From the NCBI GenBank assembly GCA_963210315.1, contig OY723265.1:1736001-1800000 (forward strand): a stretch of DNA of 64,000 bases, read 5' to 3'. Position numbers and translations under genes: made by a program. The stretch is from Rhynchopus euleeides. Its lineage: Eukaryota; Euglenozoa; Diplonemea; Diplonemida; Diplonemidae. This document shows positions 52,420 through 63,945 of this stretch, piece after piece. The notes beneath the pieces are model-generated. The model did no database searches. It had not been told where the DNA came from and saw only the letters and a list, made by a program, of their open reading frames with translations. Each line of letters opens with the position of its first letter. The stretch's first letter is position 1.

Positions 52420-53600
52420 AAAAAAAATCGCAAAAAATCACAAACGGACCACAAAAAATCGCAAAAAATCGTCAGCTGATTGAGGGTGTGATATGAGGAT
52501 TCTATCCAACAAGGATATCAAGGCGGCACTTTCAAAGTCCTGCCAAGGACAGCGCCACGTGGGTGTGTGCTTCTGATATATGTTATGTCATCATGTGAAC
52601 CCTCCCCAGCGTGTGCCAACATCCCTGACACGCTCACGAAAAGCATGACACGGAGAAAACAGGTGCCGAAACAACCTGCCGAGCACACGGGTAGTGCCAC
52701 GTTGATCCACGCAGCGATCTCCCATGACAGGAAGCCTTGTCGCCACGGCAGAGTCGCCGCAGACTGTGGGAGAGGTGTCGCCAGTCACCTTGAGGTTGCA
52801 GTGTGTCATCAGGCTAAGACCCGTGCCCTCTTCACCTCCCCTGTTAGGTTGCTCCCATATCGTTGCCTGCTTTGGGGCCTGAAGGACATAGGGGTCCAGC
52901 AGGCACTTGAGCATCGCAAGGCATGAGTGGCTGTTTCAAACTCCTGGTGCAAGCACCCGTCATGGTCTGGGGAAGCCCTCCCAGGTAGTTTAACGTCTTG
53001 CCCAGGACACGCAAAAAATCACAAAAGGCGGTCGCGATTTTTTGCGATTTTTTGTGCCCTTGACGCAGTGACATCCCCTGCGCCTGGAAAACGACTCCCC
53101 CTCCCCGAGGTTCTGCCTCGCCATCAGATCACGTGTCAACTGCTCCCTCGTCTTATCAAGGTAGCGGAAGACCTCATCACAAAACAACGCTTGACTATGG
53201 CGGACAGAACCCCTCGGAGCTGCAAACCGTGTGTTCATCAAATTAAGCGAAGATGCGACGGCAACCCTGTCGCTGCCTGGCTCTCCACACGCCGAGTGCC
53301 AAAGAAAACTGTGTCGGCTAAGAGGCCTTGGAGACCGCGCCCTTCGCGCGGCCGCCAAGCCCCAAAGCTCTGCCCTAAAAGCAAAAACATATACGTCTCT
53401 TCCCTTTCTTTCTTTCTGAAGGCCGCCGTCGTATCCCGGCTCACAACCGGGCTACAGGCGCAGAGTGCCTCGTTCAGACCTCCTTTTCCTTTACCGAGGA
53501 GGCGATCACGCCCTAGCGGCGTGACATAGGTTAATATGTAGAGGAGGCATAGCCTGCTGACCTGGCTGTCTAAAAAATTATTTTTTTTAAAATCGCATTG
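52420..53600. other. Spacer with inverted CGCAAAAAATC repeats
   Basis: CGCAAAAAATC occurs several times at 52429-52470, and its complement GCGATTTTTTGCGATTTTTT lies at about 53033-53052. The pair brackets roughly 560 bp of non-repetitive sequence, possibly a second, older foldback insertion. Open frames here have no recognisable family. Confidence 0.5.
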
Positions 53601-53837
53601 TCTTTTCGACCCTATACCAAAAGTGGTCCCAAATCGGTCCGGGACGACCGTCCACAACCGTCCACACTCTCTAAATGCTCGATGTTGCATTTTAAATTCA
53701 AAAATTCACATTTTCCAGCCAACTGGGCCAGTTTCCTTAGGAAAATGGCTCAAAATCGCAAACACTCCATTTCTACGGGCCACCACAGGCCAATAGAGTA
53801 CCAAAATCGGTTTTTTCGCATTCTACGGCCTCAGGCA

Positions 53838-54046
53838 GACCGTCCACACCCAAAAATCACCCCCAGGTGGTCAATATTGGGGTGTTCTGGCACTTTTTCA
53901 CCTGTGGACGGTTGTGGACGGCTGTGGATGGCTGTGGATGGTTGTGGACGGCTGTGGACGGTCTGCCAAGAGGTTACTGGAGGTTGCTAGGCTGCGGGCG
54001 GACCGTCCACACCCAAAAAACACCCCCAGTTGGTCACGATGGGGAC
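53838..54046 (+). repeat. GACCGTCCAC direct repeats and GTGGACGGYT decamer run
   Basis: Two about 46-bp direct repeats (53838-53883 and 54001-54046) begin GACCGTCCACACCCAAAAA and include CACCCCCAG. Between them, 53903-53962 is a run of six decamers of the type TGTGGACGGT/C. More single copies follow at about 54066-54087, directly before the large array. The complementary decamer occurs at about 53645-53668. Confidence 0.75.
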
Positions 54047-54112
54047 GGTACGTCTCTTCTTCGTCTGTAGACGGTTGTGGACGGTCTGCCAATAGGTTGC
54101 TCCAGGATGCGA

Positions 54113-56873
54113 GATTGTTCTCGGTAGGTCACCGACTGTAACCGATTGTTCTCGGCATGTAACCGATTGTAACCGATTGTAACCGATTGTTCTTGGCATG
54201 TATCCGATTGTAACCGATTGTTCTTGGCATGTAACCGATTGTCACCGATTGTCCTCGTCATGTAACCGATTGTAACCGATTGTTCTTGGCATGTAACCGA
54301 TTGTAACCGATTGTCACCGATTGTCCTCGTCATGTAACCGATTGTAACCGATCGTTCTTGGCATGTAACCGATTGTCCTCGTCATGTAACCGATTGTAAC
54401 CGATCGTTCTTGGCCTGTAACCGATTGTAACCGATTGTTCTTGGCATGTAACCGATTGTCACCGATTGTCCTCGTCATGTAACCGATTGTAACCGATCGT
54501 TCTTGGCATGTAACCGATTGTAACCGATTGTCCTCGTCATGTAACCGATTGTAACCGATCGTTCTTGGCATGTAACCGATTGTAACTGATTGTTCTCGGC
54601 ATGTAACCGATTGTAACCGATTGTTCTTGGCCTGTAACCGATTGTAACCGATTGTTCTTGGCATGTAACCGATTGTCACCGATTGTCCTCGTCATGTAAC
54701 CGATTGTAACCGATCGTTCTTGGCATGTAACCGATTGTAACTGATTGTTCTCGGCATGTAACCGATTGTAACCGATTGTTCTTGGCCTGTAACCGATTGT
54801 AACCGATTGTTCTCGGCATGTAACCGATTGTAACCGATTGCCCTCGTCATGTAACCGATTGTAACCGATCGTTCTTGGCATGTAACCGATTGTAACCGAT
54901 TGTTCTCGGCATGTAACCGATTGTAACCGATTGTCCTCGTCATGTAACCGATTGTAACCGATCGTTCTTGGCATGTAACCGATTGTAACTGATTGTTCTC
55001 GGCATGTAACCGATTGTAACCGATTGTTCTCGGCATGTCACCGATTGTAACCGATTGTCCTCGTCATGTAACCGATTGTAACCGATCGTTCTTGGCATGT
55101 AACCGATTGTAACCGATTGTTCTCGGCATGTAACCGATTGTAACCGATTGTTCTCGTCATGTAACCGATTGTAACCGATCGTTCTTGGCATGTAACCGAT
55201 TGTAACTGATTGTTCTTGGCATGTAACCGATTGTAACCGATTGCCCTCGTCATGTAACCGATTGTAACCGATTGTTCTTGGCATGTATCCGATTGTAACC
55301 GATTGTCCTCGTCATGTAACCGATTGTAACCGATCGTTCTTGGCATGTAACCGATTGTCACCGATTGTCCTCGTCATGTAACCGATTGTAACCGATTGTT
55401 CTTGGCATGTAACCGATTGTCACCGATTGTCCTCGTCATGTAACCGATTGTAACCGATCGTTCTTGGCATGTAACCGATTGTAACCGATTGTCCTCGTCA
55501 TGTAACCGATTGTAACCGATCGTTCTTGGCCTGTAACCGATTGTAACCGATTGTTCTTGGCATGTAACCGATTGTCACCGATTGTCCTCGTCATGTAACC
55601 GATTGTAACCGATCGTTCTTGGCATGTAACCGATTGTAACCGATTGTCCTCGTCATGTAACCGATTGTAACCGATCGTTCTTGGCATGTAACCGATTGTA
55701 ACTGATTGTTCTCGGCATGTAACCGATTGTAACCGATTGTTCTTGGCCTGTAACCGATTGTAACCGATTGTTCTTGGCATGTAACCGATTGTCACCGATT
55801 GTCCTCGTCATGTAACCGATTGTAACCGATCGTTCTTGGCATGTAACCGATTGTAACTGATTGTTCTCGGCATGTAACCGATTGTAACCGATTGTTCTTG
55901 GCCTGTAACCGATTGTAACCGATTGTTCTCGGCATGTAACCGATTGTAACCGATTGCCCTCGTCATGTAACCGATTGTAACCGATCGTTCTCGGCATGTA
56001 ACCGATTGTAACCGATTGTCCTCGTCATGTAACCGATTGTAACCGATCGTTCTTGCCATGTAACCGATTGTAACTGATTGTTCTCGGCATGTAACCGATT
56101 GTAACCGATTGTTCTCGGCATGTCACCGATTGTAACCGATTGTCCTCGTCATGTAACCGATTGTAACCGATCGTTCTTGGCATGTAACCGATTGTAACCG
56201 ATTGTTCTCGGCATGTAACCGATTGTAACCGATCGTTCTTGGCATGTAACCGATTGTAACTGATTGTTCTTGGCATGTAACCGATTGTAACCGATCGTTC
56301 TTGGCATGTAACCGATTGTAACCGATTGTTCTTGGCCTGTAACCGATTGTTCTCGGCATGTAACCGATTGTAACCGATTGTCCTCGTCATGTAACCGATT
56401 GTAACCGATCGTTCTTGGCATGTAACCGATTGTAACCGATTGTTCTTGGCCTGTAACCGATTGTTCTCGGCATGTAACCGATTGTAACCGATTGTTCTTG
56501 GCCTGTAACCGATTGTAACCGATTGTTCTCGGCATGTAACCGATTGTAACCGATTGTTCTCGGCATGTAACCGATTGTAACCGATCGTTCTTGGCATGTA
56601 ACCGATTGTAACCGATTGTTCTCGGCATGTAACCGATTGTAACCGATTGTTCTCGTCATGTAACCGATTGTAACCGATCGTTCTTGGTATGTAACCGATT
56701 GTAACTGATTGTTCTTGGCATGTAACCGATTGTAACCGATTGCCCTCGTCATGTAACCGATTGTAACCGATTGTAACCGATTGTTCTTGGCATGTAACCG
56801 ATTGTAACCGATCGTTCTTGGCATGTAACCGATTGTAACCGATTGTTCTTGGCATGTAACCGATTGTAACCGA
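54113..56873. repeat. 2.76-kb tandem array of 31-bp units
   Basis: Each unit is two decamers TAACCGATTG plus an 11-bp spacer, of which the main types are TTCTTGGCATG, TTCTCGGCATG and TCCTCGTCATG. Roughly 85-90 units are present. Spacer types alternate in recurring orders, a sign of higher-order repeat units. Variants include GATCG for GATTG, CTGATTG, and loss or gain of one decamer. Read on the minus strand the array has no stop codon over long stretches; because 31 is not a multiple of three, the peptide has a 31-residue period. That openness is a by-product of sequence and not evidence of coding. The array ends about 170 bp upstream of the transposase/OTU gene. Confidence 0.95.
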
Positions 56874-57043
56874 AACAGAACGGTGTCTCCCCTTGCCCCC
56901 TCCACTCTCGGTCACTCTGCGTGCCTCCCAGATGTTGTGTGCGGACCCCTCAGCAGACTGCTTAACTTTAACTTTGCTGCACCTACGTTGCTCACACAGC
57001 ACTAACCCACTGCAGGCACTGGCACGTTCCACAGCTTCTGATA

Positions 57044-60000
57044 ATGTCCGGCTTGGTTACCTTCGCGGAAGCGTGCAAGCTGCAGGGTATCCCAGACGAG
57101 ACTACGGGGAAGGTCGCGGGTGCGCTTCTCCGCAACGCAGGATGGCCGAAACCCGTAACGAGCCGGACCTCAAACGGCGTGCAGAAGATGTATTGCTTGG
57201 CAGATATCCGTCGGCCCAATCCCCTCTCCTCCGAAGAGGCAATCCGGCAGTTGACTGCTTCGTCCCCGGGCCGCTGCTTCCCCGACGATGTCCTGATCGC
57301 TCCTCTGGGTGAGCCCGATGATCTCGCTGATCAGGCGGCGCTCCTCCCCCACCCCGAGGATGCGGATCCCGTCTCGCAGAGCGTGATCTCGGCGGTCACG
57401 CGGGGTCCTGCTGCTGCTGGCAACGACGAGCCTGATGAGCCTGAGGCGCCTCCGTCACCGACTCCCGTGCCGCCGAAACCTCTGCCTGCCGCGCTCCCAC
57501 CGACGTCTCCGACGAGTCCCGCCGACGATGTCGACATTGGTTCTTCTGTGTGCAGTGACCCTGCCGACCTCGCCAGCCTCGATGACCTCGCCGACCTCGC
57601 CGACTCCGCCTGCCCCGTTGACTCCGCCTCCCACGCCAACACCGACTCCCCCGTTGCGACTGCGATGGACGCGTTGCGTGACGCTGTGGCTGCTGGTGAG
57701 GGGTGGTGCTGCATCAGCAGCGCCGAGTACCTGACTCTCCTGCGCTCCCTCTTGCCCGCAGGTGCGAAGGTGTCGGACACCGCCCTCTTCTCCCTGGTGA
57801 AGGAGAACGCCGACTGCATGTCTTCTGCTCTGCATCCTCACGAGAAGGGTAGTGATACCCGGGGGATGAAGAAGAAGTACTGCATCGGAAATGCAGTGCC
57901 GGGACGGCCGTGCAGCCTCCACTTCGTCGGACAGGGCACGCCTCCGCCGGCCCCCGTGGGGCGCCCCTCCAAGACCCTCCCCGAGCGGGTCTTGCAGGTC
58001 AAGGCTTTGCAGAAGGCCTTGCTGAGGGCGAAGGACCGCATTGCGCAGCTGACGGAGGAGTTGGCTGCTGCGCACGAGGTTCTCGGGCGCAAGGGGGACA
58101 TTGTTCTTCGTGGGGTGACGGGCCGGAAGTCCTGCACCGAGCCCTACCCCATGAAGGTGCTGCGGGCGCTGTTGGAGTTGCGGATGGCTGGCATCGGTCA
58201 GGAGTCGTCGCGCAGGGTGCTGCGCGACATCATCAAGCTCCTGAGCGATGGGGTGGAGATGCCGATCCCCTCTCGCTGGACGCTCCGCGAATTCGAGATC
58301 CCGAGCGGAGCGGCTTCCTTCGCCGTCTTCTTGGAGGATGTCGCGAGGACGCAGACCGGCGGAGGGGGCCTAGGCAAAGACCGGCAGAAGGCCACCCTCT
58401 CCCTCGCCCACGATGCCACCTCCTCCTTGGGCCGGAGTAGTGTCTCGCTGCACGTTGTCACCGCCCACGTCGCTGCAGACGAGAATCGCGTACGCGGGGC
58501 CTGCGCCTCCGCCCTCCCCCTGAAGAACGGGAAGGCTGCAGGGAAGACCTCCAACCTGCAGGCGGTCCGCCGCATAGTCTCCGCCCACAAGCTCCGTATT
58601 AGCAACGCCACCCTGAGCGACCATGCTAGCACGGAGGCGAAGGCGACCAGGGACGCGGGGGGCGCCATCGTCCACCTACGGTGCATGCACCATAAGGTTG
58701 GAGGCGCACTGAAGTACGCAGTGCAGACGGCGGGGAAGGCCTTGATGATGTCTCATCGGGTCGACCCGGCAGCCAACGTTGCCAGCGTACTTGCAGTCCT
58801 CGACCCGACAAACGGCCGGTCAACCGCCGGGGTCATTTTCGTGGATGCTGAGCTTGGGAAAGCACTTGACATGCGCTACCCCCGGGGCCTGGGGTTTGCC
58901 CGTGAGCGGGGGTCGAAGTGGCATGCCCGTCCTCAGCAGTGCTCCCGCCTCCTCAAGTTCTCCGCCTCCATCCTGGAGATGGTGAGAGAGGAGCGGTTCA
59001 CCCCGACTGCGACAGAGATCCTCACTCTTCTGGGGACCCCCACCGTCGCCGCCTACTGTGCAGCCTGCCATTTCATTGGCAGCCTGTACTTGAGGTTCCT
59101 CAACGACCTCAAGCCCAGGCGGTTGAACGAGGAGACGGGCCGCCTCGAGGTCAACTTCGAGGCGGGATGGGGTGTGCTGAGGCCGCTGCACCTCCTCGCC
59201 CGCGACCTGAGCGCCGACTCCGCCGACAACGACTTCCCTGCCCTGCGGAAGCATTGGGGACAACCCCGCCACGGTGAGGAGGAGGTGGGGCGGGCTGAGG
59301 CGTTGGAGGTGGTGAAGGATCACCACGATGTATTTGCGGAGGTCTGGGTTCCCTGCATCCAGGGGTTTGCGAGCACATTGGCAAGGTTCATCGGCTACGA
59401 TGAAGCTGCAATGGCGTCGGCATCACCCGAAGACCTCCCTTCGCTACCCTCCACACAAGACCTCGCAGAGTGTGTGGCTGGGAATGCATCGTTCTTGGCG
59501 CAGAGGGCCCCCAACCTCTCTTCTGCTGCCTTGTCTGGGATTACCCAGAGCAAGGTGAACCGCTTCCTGTTGGGTTATGGCAACTGCAACAACGCAAGGT
59601 ATGCAGGCTCTTCAGCCTCCTTTTTTCTCCCCTCCCTTCGTTCTTTTTTTTTACATCGCAACAACATATGCTGGCAGAGTCAGAACCGATAGATTTTTTT
59701 TATCTCATTCATTGTCATTCTCTCTTCCTCTCTTCTTCATGACTTTTCCAAGTCACGAAGAAGACTACTTCATTATCACCATTTCTTGTTTTCAGTGTGA
59801 TTCGTCGTACAACCATTCCTTTCCATCGCCTTACAGGTACGGCCGTTTGCTGCGCCAGGCGAAGCGGGCGCGGAAGAAGACCCGTGGCGGGATGTACACC
59901 GAGGCCGCGGCGAACACCGCCACGGGGGCTTCTGCGGCTGCGCTGAAGGCCGTCAGCGGGGTGGCCCACCCTGACCTCGTCCGCCTCTGCGCCCTCCACG

Positions 60001-62974
60001 CCATCCCTGTCACGGCGATGAGCAAGGGAAAGGAGGTGGCGCGGCAGAAGGAGGCGCTGACACGCAGCTTTGCTGAGAAGCTGTGTGGCCCTGGCTCTGC
60101 GGATGCCCGTGTCTGGGTGGAGCGGCTGAAGTCCGTGAAGGAGGCAGTTGGCATCCTTCCGGTTCGTTCGAAACCGCTGTCCAGATTTTTGCGGAAGGCG
60201 GGGCTGAAGCCGTGGGGGTCCGACGCTGTCTCGTCTGCGTCGCACGACGTCCGTGTGCGCTTTGCCCTGACGCAGTGGGGGCGAATCCTCCCCATTCTGC
60301 GGGAGAAGGGGCAGCAGCTGCAGCCGAGGGAGCGGCTGGGCCGCCTCGACGCCCCCACCCTGTTCGCGTTGTTGGCCAAGGCGGGCCTGAAGGTGGAGGC
60401 TGGGGAGACGAAGCGCGACCTCTCCGCCCTCCTCCTGCGCAACTGGACGGAGCAGTTGAGTGGCCATGTCGAGGCCGTGGAGGAGACCCTTGGCTTGAAG
60501 GCCCGCACCTTCCCCGACACCATCTCGCCCTCCGTGGTAGATACAATCACGGAGCTCTACCGGAGAGTGAAGACTGCACCTGCTGCGTTGAAAGAGGAGA
60601 AGGGACAGGGTGAGGATGGCAAGGGTTGTGAGGATGGTGAGGAGGCTGTGGATGCTGTGGATGCTGTGGATGCTGTGGATGCTGTGGAGGAGGAGGAGGA
60701 GGAGGAAGAGGAGGTGGAGGTGGGTGATGAGGCTGATCCTGAGGCAAATGATGTTGGGGCGGCTAGGATCGCTCTCCTGAATGAGCATTGTTTTCCTCTC
60801 GGCCTCCACGCCTCTCCAGGTTGTGGGCGGCAGAAGGATGGTGTGTTGCATGCGTCGGAGTCCACGCACGAGGGGGGTTGGGCTTCCCTCAACTGGTTTT
60901 TGGGTGAGTGTGGCATCCAGTTTCTCACCTTCCGGGAGATGCAGGTTTTGCAACACGAGGTCAATCCAGAGAGCTTTCACTGGACCGGTAAGTTCACGCT
61001 GGCAACGATGCAACGGGCCATCGAACAGCACACAAGTGGACTCCGGAACAATGGCTATCGGCTTCTGCCGGTAAGTAAAAAAAATACCTTTGTTGATGAT
61101 CCTCAGTCTATTTCTTCCCCAGCCCTCTTTTTTTTTAACCGTCAAACTCTGCATTGGATGGTTGCCTTCCCCCTCAAAGACACCGTTGCCACATTGCAGA
61201 AGTTGACTCCAGCCCAACTGCACGCCTATCCGCGCGAAACGCTTTATTGGGTGGTTCACGACACGGACACTGCCAAGCGCGCCATTGCCGCAGGGGATCT
61301 GGATCGGGAAAGCCATGCATATGAAGTTTTTAAACTTGTGCCGAAAGGTGTCCTCCCCACCACCAAGGCACAATTTTTTGGCACCCGACCCAGGCGCACA
61401 TTCCCTGTGGCAGTGAAGTCGCGTTCTGTTGTTCGGAGCGGGCCCACAGTCCGGAAGAGAAAACGGTTTGGGGGGACTGAAGTCATTGACCTCTCCCAGG
61501 TGCCAGAGACCCCAAGAGACAAGAAGGGGCGCCTTGGACATGGGAGGTATGATACGGCTCAACTGAGTGACGAGTCATACATTCCAGCAACTTCCCAACG
61601 CCACCTCATCCCAGAGACCCTGCTGTATTTTTCGAAATACCACCATCTCCCCGTCACAGATACTGTGCAGGAAGGTGACGGCTTTTTTCTTTCCCTCCTC
61701 CGTTTCAACCGTTTTTCTGCGTACCAGTCAGTCCGCGCTCTGCGTGAGAGTGCCTTTGGTGACGCAACAAACATGAAACACGACCTGGAGGTGTACCTCA
61801 TGAAAATACACAAGGATACCCTTGCTTCTGTTTTTGAAGAGAAGGGGGAGAAGAACCTGCCCGTACATGAAAGGCACCAGTCTCTCGTTCACTGGCGCAA
61901 GAGTATGTGCAAAGCGGCGGAAGATGAAAAGGTGACCCAACGTGGTGGTTCTTTTGCCCTGCATTTTTTTGTGAATGTGCACCAGATTCGCTTGAGAATT
62001 ATTACTCAGAACAAGGAAGGTAAACCCAGGGTCAGGGAGTTACGGCCTCGCACATGGTGTGAGAAGGCAAAGAACTGGGAAGCAGGAAGTACGGCTTCTC
62101 TCCCTACTATCTTCCTTTACCAGTACCGGCAGGATACCCAAACGAATTTTTACTCCCTCCACCTCCCCACTGAGCGTGACTTTTCCCGTGCTTCAAGTGT
62201 TTTTTATAGAATTCAGAACATGGGTCCAAACGTGGAAAACGCACAAGAACAAATGGAGCAAGAGGATATGCGGAGGAAGGCGGTCCCCATGGCACTCCCC
62301 TGTCCCGGTCCACGGAGGCCCCACGTACCTGACAGGGCATCGACAATCCCGCGTCTCGTCATGATACCCTCACGCAACGTCTTCTCTTGTTTTCCCTGAG
62401 CACAGTCAATGTGCCTGGTGATGGGAATTGCCTGTTTCATGCTTTTCATGAATGTCTCACAGGCAACCCACGTGGGGGCGCTTCCCTTCGCGAAGAAGCC
62501 GTCAATTTTGTGACTGCAATGGCGGCTTCTCTTTCATGCAGAGAGGTGCAACCGGAAGTGGAGGCGGTGAGAATGTGGGGAAATCTCCCGTACCATCCCT
62601 GCCAACCCCTTGACGACGGTAGTGAGCCATACGTGCTTACCCGTTTAAGAACGAGAAGGTATGCAGAGGATGACGAAATTTCTGTTCTTTCCACAATGAA
62701 GAATGTCTTGATCACAGTCGTCACGAACATGATTTATCCTGGTAATCATGATGACTTTGCTTCAGGATTTAACAGTTATGTCCCCCTTTCTTACAACTTC
62801 ACCTCCATTGACACCACCCTCCAGGATTTTCCTCCAGACAGACGTGTGACCCTGGCTAACCTGGGTCAGGCTGGGGTTGGGGATCATTTCATGTGGATCA
62901 AAGGGACACAGGCCAACTTGGAAGCCACACATCGCAAGGGTTTGCGTTCTGTTTCAACAAGAGCTGGGACCTGA
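57044..62974 (+). CDS. Large transposon-type protein: transposase-like region + OTU cysteine protease
   Basis: Model: exons 57044-59598, 59837-62223 and 62406-62974, about 1836 residues. The first intron is secure (GTATGC donor; TTACAG acceptor; frame-perfect NCNNAR|YGRLL). The second is uncertain: the acceptor GAGCACAG at 62405 is good, but the donor (GTCCAA at 62224 in this model) is weak. Residues 1-75 and about 230-280 look like two related DNA-binding-like modules. Then come a coiled coil (KALLRAKDRIAQLTEELAAA) and a DDE-like core with SLAHDATSSLGRSSV, RISNATLSDHASTEAKATR and HLRCMHHKVGG. Exon 2 contains an acidic repeat (VDAVDAVDA, then poly-Glu) and a possible degenerate Josephin-like part: THEGGWASLNWFLGE through TLHWMVAFPL, without the catalytic Cys. 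Exon 3 is an OTU domain: VNVPGDGNCLFHAFHECL with Asp/Cys, and GVGDHFMWIKG with the His. I do not recognise the transposase family. No terminal repeats were found. Confidence 0.68.
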
Positions 62975-63684
62975 CACAGGCCAATCAAGGGGTTGCCCCC
63001 CCCCCCCCCCCACTCCTGGTGTAGTGGTAGTGACTACAAAAAGGACTAACATTGCAAGAAGGTGCTGGGAGGCTTGCTTTTCCATTCACTCTCGACGATC
63101 AAACCCCCCCCCCCCCCCACTTCACTTTTCCATTCACTCTCGACAATCAAGCCCCCACTTCTTGACTGCCCCCCCCCCCCCCCCATGTTACTTTCAACAA
63201 ACTTTGCCCATCCTTCAATCTTCCATTCGATCAGTTTGGCTTTTTCCAAAGCCTCGTTTTCCTTTTATTTCAATAGTCCACACCTAAACGGCGTACGCCT
63301 TGGCAAGCGTTTGAAAGGACAGCCTTGGGATTGCAGCTCACTGGAATCGCTGAAGGAAGCCCCCCGCCCCCCCCCCCCCCCCCGCCCCCACCCCCACCCA
63401 CTCTCCCTTTCACAAGTCACGATACATTCCCACACCATACTGTTCCATGTGCACTCCATCCAACAGGACCGCCACACGTGTTAAACCCCATTCCCTGTTC
63501 CCAAGGCAGGGCAACCTTTATGGTTGAGTGGTGAGGGGCACAAAGAGACAATAGGTTTTAATGCAGATGCGGACATGTTGGAAAGAGCTCCCCCACCCCC
63601 CAACACACCATTCTTGTGCTCCGCTCCCTTCTACTTCTATTTCACTACCCCCCCCCCCCCCAACACACACAGGCACGGGCCAGG
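62975..63684. other. C-run-rich 3' flank
   Basis: Five pure C runs of 14-17 bases (62996-63011, 63104-63118, 63169-63184, 63367-63383, 63648-63661). The phrase TTTTCCATTCACTCTCGAC, followed by (G/A)ATCAA and Cs, occurs twice at about 63079 and 63126. No gene seen. Confidence 0.6.
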
Positions 63685-63945
63685 ACCCGTGCAGGGTTAA
63701 CCCGCCTAACAATTAGTAAAGAGTGATCACCAGTGACAACACCCGTGCAGGGTTACCCACTTGACAATTAACAAAGAGGGCTCAACACCCGTGCAGGGTT
63801 AACCCGCCTAACAATTAGTAAAGAGCGATCAACAGTGACAACACCCGTGCAGGGTTTACCCGCCTAACAGTTAATAAAGAGTGATCAACGGTGACAACAC
63901 CCGTGCAGGGTTACCTACCTGACAATTAATAAAGGAGGGATCAAC
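63685..63945 (+). repeat. Satellite array, five units of 45-57 bp
   Basis: Units begin ACCCGTGCAGGGTT at 63685, 63741, 63786, 63843 and 63899, followed by ACCCGCCTAACAATTAGTAA and, in most, GAGTGATCAACAGTGACAAC. One unit lacks about 11 bp. An isolated inverted copy is at 26931-26968. The last 55 bp of the window (63946-64000) show nothing further. Confidence 0.88.

Noticed and set aside
52567-52926. 119-codon plus-strand frame as a gene
   Set aside because: No recognisable domain, weak composition, and lies in a repeat-bounded spacer.
54113-56873. CRISPR array or telomere
   Set aside because: Units have no unique spacers, so not CRISPR. The decamer is not a known telomere repeat, the array is internal, and a gene follows it.
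56025-57032. 335-residue repeat protein on the minus strand of the 31-bp array
   Set aside because: Openness follows from the repeat sequence; similar overlapping frames occur across the array in several phases.
61071-61122. Intron with GTAAGT donor and CCCCAG acceptor in exon 2 of the OTU gene
   Set aside because: Removing it (52 bp) shifts the frame and destroys the coding-like sequence that follows; reading through stays open.
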